From NCBI GenBank assembly GCA_026707335.1, contig JAPOXB010000082.1, positions 1 to 19,135 on the forward strand: 19,135 bases of DNA, in the 5' to 3' direction. A program made the translations under genes and the position numbers. Of this stretch, positions 1 to 8,190 are shown piece after piece; position 1 is the first letter of the stretch, and each line of letters starts with the position of its first letter. The DNA is from Chloroflexota bacterium. GTDB taxonomy: Bacteria > Chloroflexota > Dehalococcoidia > Bin125. The notes beneath the pieces were generated by a model. The model saw only the letters and a list, made by a program, of their open reading frames with translations. It made no database searches and was not told the origin of the DNA.

Positions 1-714
1 CTAGTCCGCCCCGCGCGCCTCCGCCTGGGGAGTCAGGCTGCCCTCGATCCAGTGCTCCCCGTCCGCCCAGACCTCCTTCTTCCACACGGGCACGATCGCC
101 TTCAGCCGGTCGATCGCGTAGTGGCAGGCCTCGATGCCCTCCCGGCGGTGCGGCGAGGACACCGCGATCACCACGCTGGCCTCGCCGATCTCCAGGCGGC
201 CGCGGCGGTGGTGCATCGCCACCGCGCAGACTTCCCAGCGCGCCCGCACCTCCTCGGCGATCTGACGCATGATCTTGCAGGCCATGGCCGGATAGGCCTC
301 GTACTCCAGGTAGTCCACCTCGCGGCCCAGGTTGTTGTTCCGCACGACGCCGCTGAACACCGAAACCGCGCCCGCCTCGGGGCGCAGCACCAGGTCGTGC
401 ATCGCCGCCACGTCGAGTGGGGCATCGGTGATGCGGAAGTACGCGTCGGAGCCGTCGTCCGGGCCGGGAGCGCCGCCGCTGACGGGCGGGATCAGCGCCA
501 CCTCGTCGCCGGCGCGGATCGGGAAGTCGGCCGAGACGTACTCGGCGTTCACCGCCACGATCACGGAGTCGCGCATGGCCGCCAGCGCCGGGTAGCGCTC
601 GATCACGGCGCAGGTCAGGCGTCCCGCCGTCGTCGCCCCGTCGAGCGGCAACTCGATCCGCCGCGCGCCCGCGGACTCGGCCAGGCTGGCGAAGAGCTGC
701 ACGGTGATCGTCAT
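1..714 (-). CDS. MoaD-MoaE fusion, molybdopterin synthase
   Basis: A 237-residue single-chain molybdopterin synthase, which converts cyclic pyranopterin monophosphate to molybdopterin in the cytosol. Residues 1-81 are a MoaD-type beta-grasp domain ending in SGG (79-81), the Gly-Gly that in free MoaD is adenylated and thiocarboxylated. Residues about 90-237 are MoaE. K205 and K212 have the spacing of the two active-site lysines of E. coli MoaE, inside LKAIVPVWKKE, followed by a conserved HWIEG. The C-terminal Gly-Gly is buried in the chain, as in mycobacterial MoaX, where proteolysis after the Gly-Gly is needed; here residues APGPDDG form a linker. ATG at 714 to TAG at 1. No Shine-Dalgarno is visible, and a TAGACT -10 box lies only 6 nt upstream, suggesting a leaderless mRNA. 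Divergent from comF. Family assignment is firm; cleavage is inference. Confidence 0.93.
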   Translation of the reverse strand: MTITVQLFASLAESAGARRIELPLDGATTAGRLTCAVIERYPALAAMRDSVIVAVNAEYVSADFPIRAGDEVALIPPVSGGAPGPDDGSDAYFRITDAPLDVAAMHDLVLRPEAGAVSVFSGVVRNNNLGREVDYLEYEAYPAMACKIMRQIAEEVRARWEVCAVAMHHRRGRLEIGEASVVIAVSSPHRREGIEACHYAIDRLKAIVPVWKKEVWADGEHWIEGSLTPQAEARGAD

Positions 715-720
715 GCCCGC

Positions 721-726
721 AGTCTA
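721..726 (-). promoter_or_regulatory. -10 box for moaD-moaE (leaderless type)
   Basis: Read on the minus strand this is TAGACT, six nucleotides before the ATG at 714. No good -35 hexamer is seen at the usual distance. The stretch GATAGACTGCGGGC recurs exactly in front of the PIG-L gene at 11125-11138, which makes chance less likely. Transcription would start at or next to the ATG. Confidence 0.5.
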
Positions 727-730
727 TCTT
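725..730 (+). promoter_or_regulatory. possible -10 box for comF
   Basis: TATCTT fits the TANNNT pattern and overlaps the minus-strand -10 box of moaD-moaE. It would give a leader of about 20 nt containing the GGGGAGAGG ribosome binding site (744-752). There is no convincing -35, so this is tentative. Confidence 0.3.
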
Positions 731-758
731 TGCCCGGCCGAGTGGGGAGAGGCGCACC

Positions 759-1478
759 GTGCGAACCGACGTCATCGACCGCGATCGGCTGCGCCGCTGG
801 CGCGGCCTCGCCGCCGATTTCCTCTTCCCGCCCCGCTGCGCCGTCTGCGCCGCCGACGGCGCCCTCCTCTGCGACGACTGCCGCGCCGCGTTCACGCCCG
901 CGGTCTTGCCGCGCTGCCCGCGCTGCTGGGACCCAAGCGACGATCCCGCCGCCTCCGTCTGCGACCGCTGCCGCCGCGAGCCGCCGTCGCTGCGCTCGCT
1001 GCGCGCCGCCTTCGTGTTCGAGGGCGCGGCGCGCCGGGCCGTGCTGGCCGTCAAGTACCAGAGCCTCACCGCCACCGCGGCGCCGATGCTGGACGTCGCG
1101 GACCTCAGCGGTCTTGCAACGGACCTCGACCTCGTCACGGCCGTGCCGATGCCCGGCGGCCGCCGGCGCCGGCGCGGGCACAATCAGGCCGCCGTCTTCG
1201 GGCGGCTGCTGGCCGATCGGGTCGGGCGTCCCTTCGACGAGCGGGCGCTGCGGCGTCGCCGGCGCACGCCGCAGCAGGTCCGCCAGCCCAATCGGGCCGC
1301 CCGCCTCGCCAACGTGCGCGGCGCCTTCGCCGCCGACCCCGCCCGCGTGCACGACCGCGCCGTCCTCGTCGTCGACGACGTCACCACCTCCGGCGCGACG
1401 CTCAACGCCTGCGCGGAGGTCCTGCTGTCGGCCGGCGCCGCCTCCGTCGATGGCTGGGCCGTCTCCCGGGAGGACTAG
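759..1478 (+). CDS. ComF family phosphoribosyltransferase-like protein
   Basis: A 239-residue ComF/GntX-type protein, a family linked to DNA uptake in naturally competent bacteria but also found widely elsewhere; the reaction is not settled. The N-terminal half carries two zinc-ribbon-like Cys sets: C27/C30/C38/C41 and C53/C56/C68/C71. The C-terminal half is a type I phosphoribosyltransferase fold with RGHNQA (139-144) and the PRPP-binding loop VVDDVTTSGATL (204-215). Length is normal for the family. The GTG start at 759 is chosen because GGGGAGAGG (744-752) sits about 6 nt upstream; no other start has a comparable site. It diverges from moaD-moaE with 44 nt between starts and ends 11 nt before the glyA promoter, so it is probably a single-gene unit. 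No other competence gene is in the window. Confidence 0.85.
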   Translation: MRTDVIDRDRLRRWRGLAADFLFPPRCAVCAADGALLCDDCRAAFTPAVLPRCPRCWDPSDDPAASVCDRCRREPPSLRSLRAAFVFEGAARRAVLAVKYQSLTATAAPMLDVADLSGLATDLDLVTAVPMPGGRRRRRGHNQAAVFGRLLADRVGRPFDERALRRRRRTPQQVRQPNRAARLANVRGAFAADPARVHDRAVLVVDDVTTSGATLNACAEVLLSAGAASVDGWAVSRED

Positions 1479-1489
1479 TTCACGCCGCA

Positions 1490-1518
1490 TTGCCGCTGGC
1501 CCGAGCCGGCCATAGACT
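1490..1518 (+). promoter_or_regulatory. sigma70-type promoter for glyA
   Basis: TTGCCG (1490-1495) and TAGACT (1513-1518) are separated by exactly 17 nt, directly after the comF stop. The predicted start near 1525 gives a leader of about 40 nt. A second TANNNT box, TACGCT (1552-1557), lies 9 nt before the ATG and could give a leaderless transcript. Confidence 0.5.
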
Positions 1519-1528
1519 CGCCCCCCGA

Positions 1529-1549
1529 CGCCGGGGCCGCGCCCCGGCG
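1529..1549 (+). other. GC-rich hairpin in the glyA leader
   Basis: A perfect 9-bp stem (CGCCGGGGC / GCCCCGGCG) with a 3-nt loop CGC. It has no T-run, so it is a poor intrinsic terminator. It lies at the predicted 5' end of the glyA mRNA, where it could affect translation or stability, or it may be the end of the comF transcript. Confidence 0.4.
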
Positions 1550-1566
1550 CGTACGCTGAGAGCGCC

Positions 1567-2829
<1,263 letters not shown>

Positions 2830-2882
2830 GCCCCACGACGGGTCGTGTTCCGTGCGTACACGTCCCGGTGGCCGGGGTTGGC

Positions 2883-2888
2883 TATACT
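2883..2888 (+). promoter_or_regulatory. -10 box of the rpsF operon
   Basis: TATACT is the best -10 hexamer in the window, in the glyA-rpsF gap. There is no clear -35, although GG and TTG precede it. It predicts a start near 2895 and a leader of about 40 nt. It lies downstream of the longest-ORF start at 2868, which therefore cannot be the rpsF start. Confidence 0.55.
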
Positions 2889-2936
2889 GACCGCCACCGC
2901 CCGGCGACTGGTTCGCGGGCGGATGTGGAGTGCGCA

Positions 2937-3230
2937 GTGGCAAGAGCCTACGAGATGATGGTCGTCCTCAGCGGCGACGTGAACGCCGAGCAGATCCCCG
3001 ACCGCATGGAGGGGCTGCGCAGCCTCGTCAGCGAGAACGGCGGCACCGTCACCGACGTGATCGACTGGGGCCGCCGCCGCTTGGCGTACCCCATCCGCCG
3101 CAACTTCGAGGGGCACTACGTCATCACGGAGTTCACCAGCGAGGACGGCGCCGGCAACCCCGAAGTCGAGCGCGCGCTGCGGATCGACGAGAGCGTGCTG
3201 CGGCACCTCATCATCCGCACCGACGAGTAG
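2937..3230 (+). CDS. rpsF: Small ribosomal subunit protein bS6
   Basis: A 97-residue bS6, which pairs with bS18 on the 30S platform. The sequence after the start, ARAYEMMVVLSGD, is the typical bS6 first strand. The core contains DWGRRRLAYPIRRNFEGHYV and ends with LRHLIIRTDE, as in the family. The GTG at 2937 is chosen over a longer in-frame GTG at 2868 because GGAG (2927-2930) sits 6 nt upstream and because the putative promoter at 2883 lies inside the longer version. It is the first gene of a run rpsF-ssb-rpsR, the usual bacterial order; the 47-nt gap to ssb suggests cotranscription. Confidence 0.95.
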   Translation: MARAYEMMVVLSGDVNAEQIPDRMEGLRSLVSENGGTVTDVIDWGRRRLAYPIRRNFEGHYVITEFTSEDGAGNPEVERALRIDESVLRHLIIRTDE

Positions 3231-3277
3231 CCCCCGGCCGGTCCGCGCAGCGGCGCCGGGGCGGAGACGGATATCCC

Positions 3278-3697
3278 ATGGCCAGCCTCAACAAAGTCCA
3301 GATCATCGGCAACCTCGGCCGGGATCCAGAGATGCGGTACACCGCCAACGGCCGCGCCGTCGCCACGATGAGCGTCGCTTGCAGCCGTCGCTTCACCACG
3401 CAAGACGGGGAGCGCCGCGAGGAGACCGAGTGGGTGCGCGTCGTCGCGTGGGCGCGGCTCGCCGAACTGGCCAGCCAGTACCTCGCCAAGGGCCGCTCGG
3501 TCTACGTCGAGGGCCGCCTCCAAACCCGCGAGTATGAGGATCGGGAGGGACAGCGCCGCTTCATGACCGAGGTGGTCGCGCAGGACATCCAGTTTCTCGA
3601 CCGCCGCGGGGGCGGTGACTACGCTGACGATTCCGGGAGTCCGGGCGGCGGCGGCGGCGCCGGCAGCGTGGACCCCGACGACCTGCCCTTTGAATAG
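3278..3697 (+). CDS. ssb: Single-stranded DNA-binding protein
   Basis: A 139-residue SSB that coats single-stranded DNA during replication, repair and recombination. An OB-fold occupies about residues 1-108, with LNKVQIIGNLGRDPEMRYT at the start and TEWVRVVAWARLAELASQYL and GRSVYVEGRLQTREYED further on. A short Gly-rich linker follows, then a C-terminal tip DPDDLPFE. The tip resembles the DDDIPF peptide that docks partner proteins, but an extra Glu follows the Phe, so the usual terminal Phe carboxylate is missing. ATG at 3278 has GGAG (3263-3266) 11 nt upstream. Lying between rpsF and rpsR is the standard arrangement. Confidence 0.95.
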   Translation: MASLNKVQIIGNLGRDPEMRYTANGRAVATMSVACSRRFTTQDGERREETEWVRVVAWARLAELASQYLAKGRSVYVEGRLQTREYEDREGQRRFMTEVVAQDIQFLDRRGGGDYADDSGSPGGGGGAGSVDPDDLPFE

Positions 3698-3769
3698 GGC
3701 ATCCCCGGCCCGGCGCGCCGCCGCGTGGCGGCGACGGTCGAGGCGGGGGATTCCAGAGGAGACCGCCCC

Positions 3770-4651
3770 ATGACGACCGACGCCGAAGCGGGCGCGCCCG
3801 CTTCCGATCCCGCCCCGCCCGTCGAGGCCCCCGCCCCGGCGGCCCCCGCCGCCCCACCTGCCGCCCGGACCCCGCGCGGCGGCTCTTCGCGCCGCGAGCG
3901 CGATGATGGCGGCGGCCGCGGCCGCGGCGATGGCGACCGCCGAGGCCGCCGCCGCGGACGCAAGGCGCCGATGTTCGTGCCGGCCGAAGTCGAGACGATC
4001 GACTACAAGGACGTCGACCGGCTGCGGCGGCTCGTCTCCGACCGGGGCCGCATCGAGCCGCGCCGCAAGACCGGGCTGACGGCCAAAGATCAGCGCAAGC
4101 TGACCCGCGCCATCAAGCGCGCCCGCCACGTCGCCCTGCTGCCCTACACGGCCTCGCACCTGCGGGCCACGTCGGCCTACCGGCAGGCCACCCGCGCCGC
4201 CCGCTTCGAGGCGCAGCGCCCGCCCGCGGCGACGGAACCGCCCGCCGAGGCGGAAGCCCCCGCTCCGCAGGAGGCGCCTGAGGCCGTCGCGCCCGAGGCC
4301 GAGGCCCCGGCGGCGGCGGAGGCCCCGGCGGTCGTCGAGGCGCCCGAGACGCCCGTGGCGCCCGAGACCCCCGACACCGACGCCCCGACGGAGGCGGAGG
4401 CGGCTGCTCCCGCCGAGGCGGCCGACGCGGAGGACGCCGCTCCGGCGGCGGCGGAGGATGCCGAGGCTCCCGCCGCCGACGCGGACGAGGACGCGGAGAC
4501 GGAAGCGTCCACCGCGGAGGCGGAGGCGCCTGCCGATCCCGAGCCCGAGGACGCCGCGCCCGAGACCGCTGAGGCCGAGACCGCTGAGGCCGAGACATCG
4601 GACGCGCCCGACACACCCGACGCGCCCGACACATCCGAGGACTCCGCCTAG
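3770..4651 (+). CDS. rpsR: Small ribosomal subunit protein bS18 with long N- and C-terminal extensions
   Basis: A 293-residue protein, nearly four times the usual bS18 length of about 75. The bS18 core is at about residues 62-132, with ETIDYKDVDRLRRLVSDRG, PRRKTGLTAKDQRKLTRAIK and ARHVALLPY. The zinc-type Cys pair of some bS18s is absent (RKAPMFVP instead). Before it is an Ala/Pro-rich stretch and an Arg/Gly patch (about 38-65). After R150 come 143 residues of almost only Ala, Pro, Glu, Asp, Thr and Ser with no Lys, Arg, His or aromatic residue, clearly disordered and strongly acidic. ATG at 3770 is chosen because AGAGGAG (3755-3761) is 8 nt upstream; an in-frame GTG at 3725 lacks this. The tail is in frame to a stop 16 nt before hom. 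The role of the tail is unknown. Confidence 0.9.
   Translation: MTTDAEAGAPASDPAPPVEAPAPAAPAAPPAARTPRGGSSRRERDDGGGRGRGDGDRRGRRRGRKAPMFVPAEVETIDYKDVDRLRRLVSDRGRIEPRRKTGLTAKDQRKLTRAIKRARHVALLPYTASHLRATSAYRQATRAARFEAQRPPAATEPPAEAEAPAPQEAPEAVAPEAEAPAAAEAPAVVEAPETPVAPETPDTDAPTEAEAAAPAEAADAEDAAPAAAEDAEAPAADADEDAETEASTAEAEAPADPEPEDAAPETAEAETAEAETSDAPDTPDAPDTSEDSA
4559..4636 (+). repeat. short tandem repeats within the rpsR tail
   Basis: A 15-bp unit of the type GCCGAGACCGCTGAG occurs twice with one mismatch at 4559-4588, followed by a partial third copy. An 18-bp unit starting GACGCGCCCGACACA occurs at 4601-4618 and 4619-4636 with one difference. All are multiples of three and keep the reading frame, encoding ETAEA and DAPDTP/S repeats, which points to tail growth by slippage. 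Confidence 0.8.
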
Positions 4652-4667
4652 GCCGGGCCGGCCCGCG

Positions 4668-6020
4668 ATGAGCGCGCAAGCCACAGTCGCTTCGCAAGGG
4701 TCCGCCGGGGCCGCCCCGATCGGCGTGGGGCTCCTGGGCCTCGGCGTCGTGGGACGCGGCGTCTACGACGCGCTTCGCGACAACGCGGCGACCTACGCCG
4801 AGCGCTCGGGCCGCCGGATCGAGATCCGCGGCGTCGCCGTGCGCGACGCCGACCGCCCCCGCCCCGGCGTCGACGCGGCGCTGCTCAGCAGCGACCCACG
4901 CGCCCTCGCCGCGCGCGAGGACGTCGATATCGTGGTGGAGCTGATGGGCGGCATGGAGCCCGCCGCCGACTGCATCGCGGCGGCGCTGCGGGCGGGCAAG
5001 TCGGTCGTCACGGCCAACAAGGAGGTCATGGCGCGGCAAGGCCCGGAGCTGCTGGCGCTGGCGCAGGAGCACGACGCGGCGCTGCTCTACGAGGCCAGCG
5101 TGGGCGGCGGCATCCCGATCATCGCCCCGCTCACGCGCGACCTGCAGGCCAACGACATCCGCTCCCTGCACGCGATCATCAACGGCACGACGAACTTCAT
5201 CCTCACCGCGATGGCGCAGGACGGCACGTCCTACGACGCCGCCCTGGCCGAGGCCCAGCGCCGCGGCTACGCGGAGGCCGACCCCGCCAGCGACGTGGAG
5301 GGGATCGACGCCGCCTTCAAACTCGCCATCCTGGCCAGCCTGGCCTTCCACACGAGCGTGCGCCCCGACGACGTCTATCGCGAGGGCATCACCGCCCTCA
5401 GCGCCAGCGACTTCCGCTTCGCCGCCGACCTCGGCTACGTGATCCGGCTGCTCGCCATCGCCGGCCGCGACCCCGCCGGCGCGCTGGACGTGCGCGTGCA
5501 TCCGGCCCTGCTCGACTCCCACGACCCGCTGGCCCGCGTCGACGGCGTGCTCAACGCCGTCGCCGTTGAGGGCGACCTGCTGGGCCGCGCCATCTTCGAG
5601 GGCGAGGGGGCTGGGTCGGGGCCCACCACCAGCGCGGTCGTGGCGGACGTGCTGGACGTCGTGGCCAACGGCGTGCGCGCCGGGTCGCGGCGGCCCTGGG
5701 CCGGCGCCGCAGGCGGGACGGACCCCTCCGCGCCCCGCTTCGTGCCCCGGGGCGAGCTGCGCATGCGGTATTATTTGCGTGTGCTGGTCCGCGACCGCCC
5801 CGGCGTCATCGCCGAGATCGGCCGTGTCTTCGCCACGAACCACATCAGCATCGCCTCCCTGCTCCAGGTCGAGGCGGACGCGGTGGCGGGAACCGCGGAG
5901 ATCATCATCACGACGCACGAGGCGCGCGAGTCGGACATCGATCGCTTCATGGCGACGGCCGCCATGCTCGACGTCGTGCGCGACTTGGCCGTCCGCATCC
6001 GCATTGGGAGCCGCCCATGA
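4668..6020 (+). CDS. hom: Homoserine dehydrogenase with C-terminal ACT domain
   Basis: A 450-residue NAD(P)-dependent enzyme reducing aspartate semialdehyde to homoserine, the branch to threonine and methionine. The Rossmann loop GLLGLGVVGRGV is at 21-32. VTANKEVMA (114-122) and INGTTNFIL (171-179) are family signatures. E203, D209, D214 and K218 in YAEADPASDVEGIDAAFK match the spacing of the catalytic set E208/D214/D219/K223 of the yeast enzyme. An ACT domain (about 366-446) starts MRYYLRVLVRDRPGV and is the usual site of threonine feedback control. ATG at 4668 is 16 nt after rpsR and lacks a clear Shine-Dalgarno; a longer in-frame ORF from 4458 lies inside rpsR and encodes only Pro/Arg low complexity, so it is rejected. 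The stop overlaps the next start (ATGA at 6017-6020). Confidence 0.96.
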   Translation: MSAQATVASQGSAGAAPIGVGLLGLGVVGRGVYDALRDNAATYAERSGRRIEIRGVAVRDADRPRPGVDAALLSSDPRALAAREDVDIVVELMGGMEPAADCIAAALRAGKSVVTANKEVMARQGPELLALAQEHDAALLYEASVGGGIPIIAPLTRDLQANDIRSLHAIINGTTNFILTAMAQDGTSYDAALAEAQRRGYAEADPASDVEGIDAAFKLAILASLAFHTSVRPDDVYREGITALSASDFRFAADLGYVIRLLAIAGRDPAGALDVRVHPALLDSHDPLARVDGVLNAVAVEGDLLGRAIFEGEGAGSGPTTSAVVADVLDVVANGVRAGSRRPWAGAAGGTDPSAPRFVPRGELRMRYYLRVLVRDRPGVIAEIGRVFATNHISIASLLQVEADAVAGTAEIIITTHEARESDIDRFMATAAMLDVVRDLAVRIRIGSRP

Positions 6021-7036
6021 CGACGCGCAACGACCCCGACCAAATCGCCGGCGTGGTGGACTGGCTCGAGGCGGAAGTCAGCAGCCTCAAGGCGAAGCTG
6101 TCGCAGATCGAGTCGCAGACGCAGGAAGACCGCACGCGCCTCTGGCAGATCAGCGAAGCCAGCCAGCGCGCCGAGAGCGGCGCCGCGAATGTCGTCGCGC
6201 AGTTGAAGATCCTCTCCGACCTGCCCGAGGACGTGCGCCTGCTGCGCGAACGCTCCGAGCGCATCCAGGCCGCCCTGGGCCAGGACTCCGAGCAGATGGA
6301 GCTCCTGGGCCGCCAACTCCGCGCGGAGATGCAGGCCGAGCGCGACGAACGCGGCGAACTGCGCCGCCGCACCGAATTCGCCGAACAGGCGGCGCTCACC
6401 GGCGCCGAGAAGGTGCACGTGGCGGAGGAGATGTCGCAGCGGGCGCAAGAGACCATGTCGGTCGTCAACCAGCGCCTGGAGCAGAGCGACATCAACGTCG
6501 CCGGGCTCAACGCGCGCTTGGAGGCCGTGAGCGAGGCGCTGCGGCGCCTGCAGGACGACGGCCGCACCGCCAGCTCCGAGATCGAGGGGCACGACCGCCT
6601 CTTCACGGAGATGGGCGATCGGCTGGAGCGCTTCTCGGAGTTGGCGCGCCGTGTCCAGGAGCGCTTCGAGGACAGCGAGCGATCGCGGGAGGAGGCGGAG
6701 GCCCTGCGCGACCGCTTCGAGTCCATGCGCGTCGATAACGAAGCCGCCATCGCCCGGGTGGGCGCCATGCAGAGCGAGCACGAGCAGATACAGGCCCGCT
6801 TCGCCGAGTTCGAGCGGTCGCTGGAGCGCTCTCGCACGCGGGCCGACCAGCACGAGCGCGCGCTGGGCGACCTCCGCGCCGCCTTCGACGACCTGCGCGA
6901 GTTGCTGCAGCGCGACACGGAACGGCTGCTGGGGTTCCAGGAGAAGCTGCGCCGCCGCCAGATCTCCGACCTGGAACAGGAGATCCGCGAGATCCGCGGC
7001 CATATCCGCCAGCAGGCCGAGTCGCGCAATGCCTGA
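6017..7036 (+). CDS. Coiled-coil protein of unknown function between hom and thrC
   Basis: A 339-residue protein that I do not recognise beyond being almost entirely alpha-helical coiled coil. It is rich in Glu, Arg, Gln, Leu and Ala with heptad-like spacing through most of residues 10-335. There is no signal peptide, membrane span, Cys pair or nucleotide-binding motif. Its ATG overlaps the hom stop as ATGA (6017-6020), and its TGA overlaps the thrC start by 8 nt (7029-7036), so translation of all three is probably coupled. The location suggests a partner or scaffold for the threonine enzymes, or simply a gene sharing the operon. SMC, tropomyosin or methyl-accepting-protein matches in a search would likely be compositional. 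The gene call is firm; function unknown. Confidence 0.85.
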   Translation: MTTRNDPDQIAGVVDWLEAEVSSLKAKLSQIESQTQEDRTRLWQISEASQRAESGAANVVAQLKILSDLPEDVRLLRERSERIQAALGQDSEQMELLGRQLRAEMQAERDERGELRRRTEFAEQAALTGAEKVHVAEEMSQRAQETMSVVNQRLEQSDINVAGLNARLEAVSEALRRLQDDGRTASSEIEGHDRLFTEMGDRLERFSELARRVQERFEDSERSREEAEALRDRFESMRVDNEAAIARVGAMQSEHEQIQARFAEFERSLERSRTRADQHERALGDLRAAFDDLRELLQRDTERLLGFQEKLRRRQISDLEQEIREIRGHIRQQAESRNA

Positions 7037-8123
7037 CCCGGCCGCAGGGCTCGCGGCCGGTCGGCGGGCGCCCAGCGACGCCGCGGGGGTGCTCGCCCGC
7101 TACGCCGCCTACCTGCCCCTGACCGACGCGACGCCCCGCATCAGCCTGGGCGAGGGCGCGACCCCGCTCGTCCGCGCGCCCGCGCTGGAACGGGCCACGG
7201 GCGCGGCGTCGGTGCACCTCAAGCTGGAATCCTGCAACCCCACCGGATCCTTCAAGGACCGCGGCATGGTCCTGGCCGTGGCCAAGGCCGTCGAGGAGGG
7301 CCACGAGGCCGTGCTCTGCGCCTCCACCGGCAACACCAGCGCCTCCGCCGCCGCCTACGCCGCGCGCGTCGGGCTGACGGCCTACGTGCTGGTCCCGCGC
7401 GGCTCCATCGCGCAGGGCAAGCTGGCCCAGGCGGTCGTGCACGGCGCCCACATCCTGGCCGTGCAGGGCTCCTTCGACGACGCGCTCGGCCTGGCCCGCG
7501 AGATCACCGCCCGCCGCCCCATTGCGCTCGTCAACTCGGTCAACCCGCATCGCCTCCAGGGCCAGAAGACCGCCGCCTTCGAGATCGTCGATGCGCTCGG
7601 CGACGCCCCCGACGTCCATTGCATGCCGGTCGGCAACGCGGGCAACATCACCGCCTACTGGATGGGCTACCGCGATTACCAGGCCGAGGAGCGGCTCACC
7701 CGGCCGCCGCGCATGCTCGGCTTCCAGGCCGCCGGCGCGGCCCCGATCGTTTCCGGCGCGATCGTCGAGCACCCGGAGACCGTCGCGACCGCGATCCGCA
7801 TCGGCAACCCCGCCTCCTGGCGCGGCGCGATCGCCGCCCGCGACGAATCCGGCGGCGACATCCAGGCCGTCAGCGACGCCGAGATCCTCGAGGCGTACCG
7901 CCACCTCGCCCGCGAGGAGGGCGTCTTCTGCGAGCCCGCCTCGGCGGCCTCGGTGGCGGGGCTCCTCGCTCTGCCGGAGCGCGGCATCGACCTGAGCGGC
8001 GCCCGCGTCGTTTGCATCATCACCGGCTCCGGCCTCAAGGACCCCGAGACGGCGCTGTCGGTCGAGGCCGACGTCCAGGATGTGCCCGTCGACATCGCCG
8101 CCGTCGAAGCGGCGCTCGCTTGA
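7029..8123 (+). CDS. thrC: Threonine synthase
   Basis: A 364-residue PLP enzyme of the fold II group converting O-phosphohomoserine to threonine. ISLGEGATPLVRAPALE (38-54) is the typical entry motif. The Schiff-base lysine is K76 in NPTGSFKDRGM, followed by ASTGNTSASAAAYAA (98-112). The phosphate-binding loop is MPVGNAGN (199-206), and TGSGLKDPETAL (332-343) is the C-terminal signature. Length and motifs match the bacterial/plant short form. The ATG at 7029 overlaps the preceding coiled-coil gene. It completes a hom-X-thrC unit, but homoserine kinase (thrB), the step in between, is not in the window. A threonine dehydratase is less likely given the GEGATPL and GSFKDRGM forms. Confidence 0.95.
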   Translation: MPDPAAGLAAGRRAPSDAAGVLARYAAYLPLTDATPRISLGEGATPLVRAPALERATGAASVHLKLESCNPTGSFKDRGMVLAVAKAVEEGHEAVLCASTGNTSASAAAYAARVGLTAYVLVPRGSIAQGKLAQAVVHGAHILAVQGSFDDALGLAREITARRPIALVNSVNPHRLQGQKTAAFEIVDALGDAPDVHCMPVGNAGNITAYWMGYRDYQAEERLTRPPRMLGFQAAGAAPIVSGAIVEHPETVATAIRIGNPASWRGAIAARDESGGDIQAVSDAEILEAYRHLAREEGVFCEPASAASVAGLLALPERGIDLSGARVVCIITGSGLKDPETALSVEADVQDVPVDIAAVEAALA

Positions 8124-8159
8124 CCTCGCCGGCCGGCGGGCCGGGAGCCGTGCGTCCGC

Positions 8160-8165
8160 TAGGCT
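8160..8165 (+). promoter_or_regulatory. -10 box for folE
   Basis: TAGGCT, the same hexamer as in the str operon promoter at 15842. It predicts a start near 8172 and a leader of about 20 nt carrying the strong GGAGGTG ribosome binding site (8182-8188). There is no clear -35. Confidence 0.4.
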
Positions 8166-8190
8166 GGGCGCGCCCAGCTGCGGAGGTGGC

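Noticed and set aside
2868..2936. N-terminal extension of rpsF from a GTG at 2868
   Set aside because: The likely -10 box at 2883 lies inside it, bS6 homology begins at 2937, and a Shine-Dalgarno precedes 2937.
4559..4636. CRISPR-like array
   Set aside because: Units are 15 or 18 bp, directly adjacent, without spacers, and in frame in rpsR.
4458..4667. N-terminal extension of hom
   Set aside because: It overlaps the rpsR tail and encodes only Pro/Arg low complexity; the Rossmann domain starts normally after the ATG at 4668.
4652..4667. Terminator at the CGGGCCGGCCCG palindrome between rpsR and hom
   Set aside because: A 12-bp palindrome without a loop or T-run, inside a tightly packed operon.
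3116..4684. 522-codon minus-strand frame rich in Gly, Leu and Arg
   Set aside because: A mirror of the repetitive rpsR tail and ssb; it has no start signal and no recognisable domain.
8080..8190. N-terminal extension of folE
   Set aside because: It overlaps thrC and adds unrelated residues, while the GGAGG site points to 8191.
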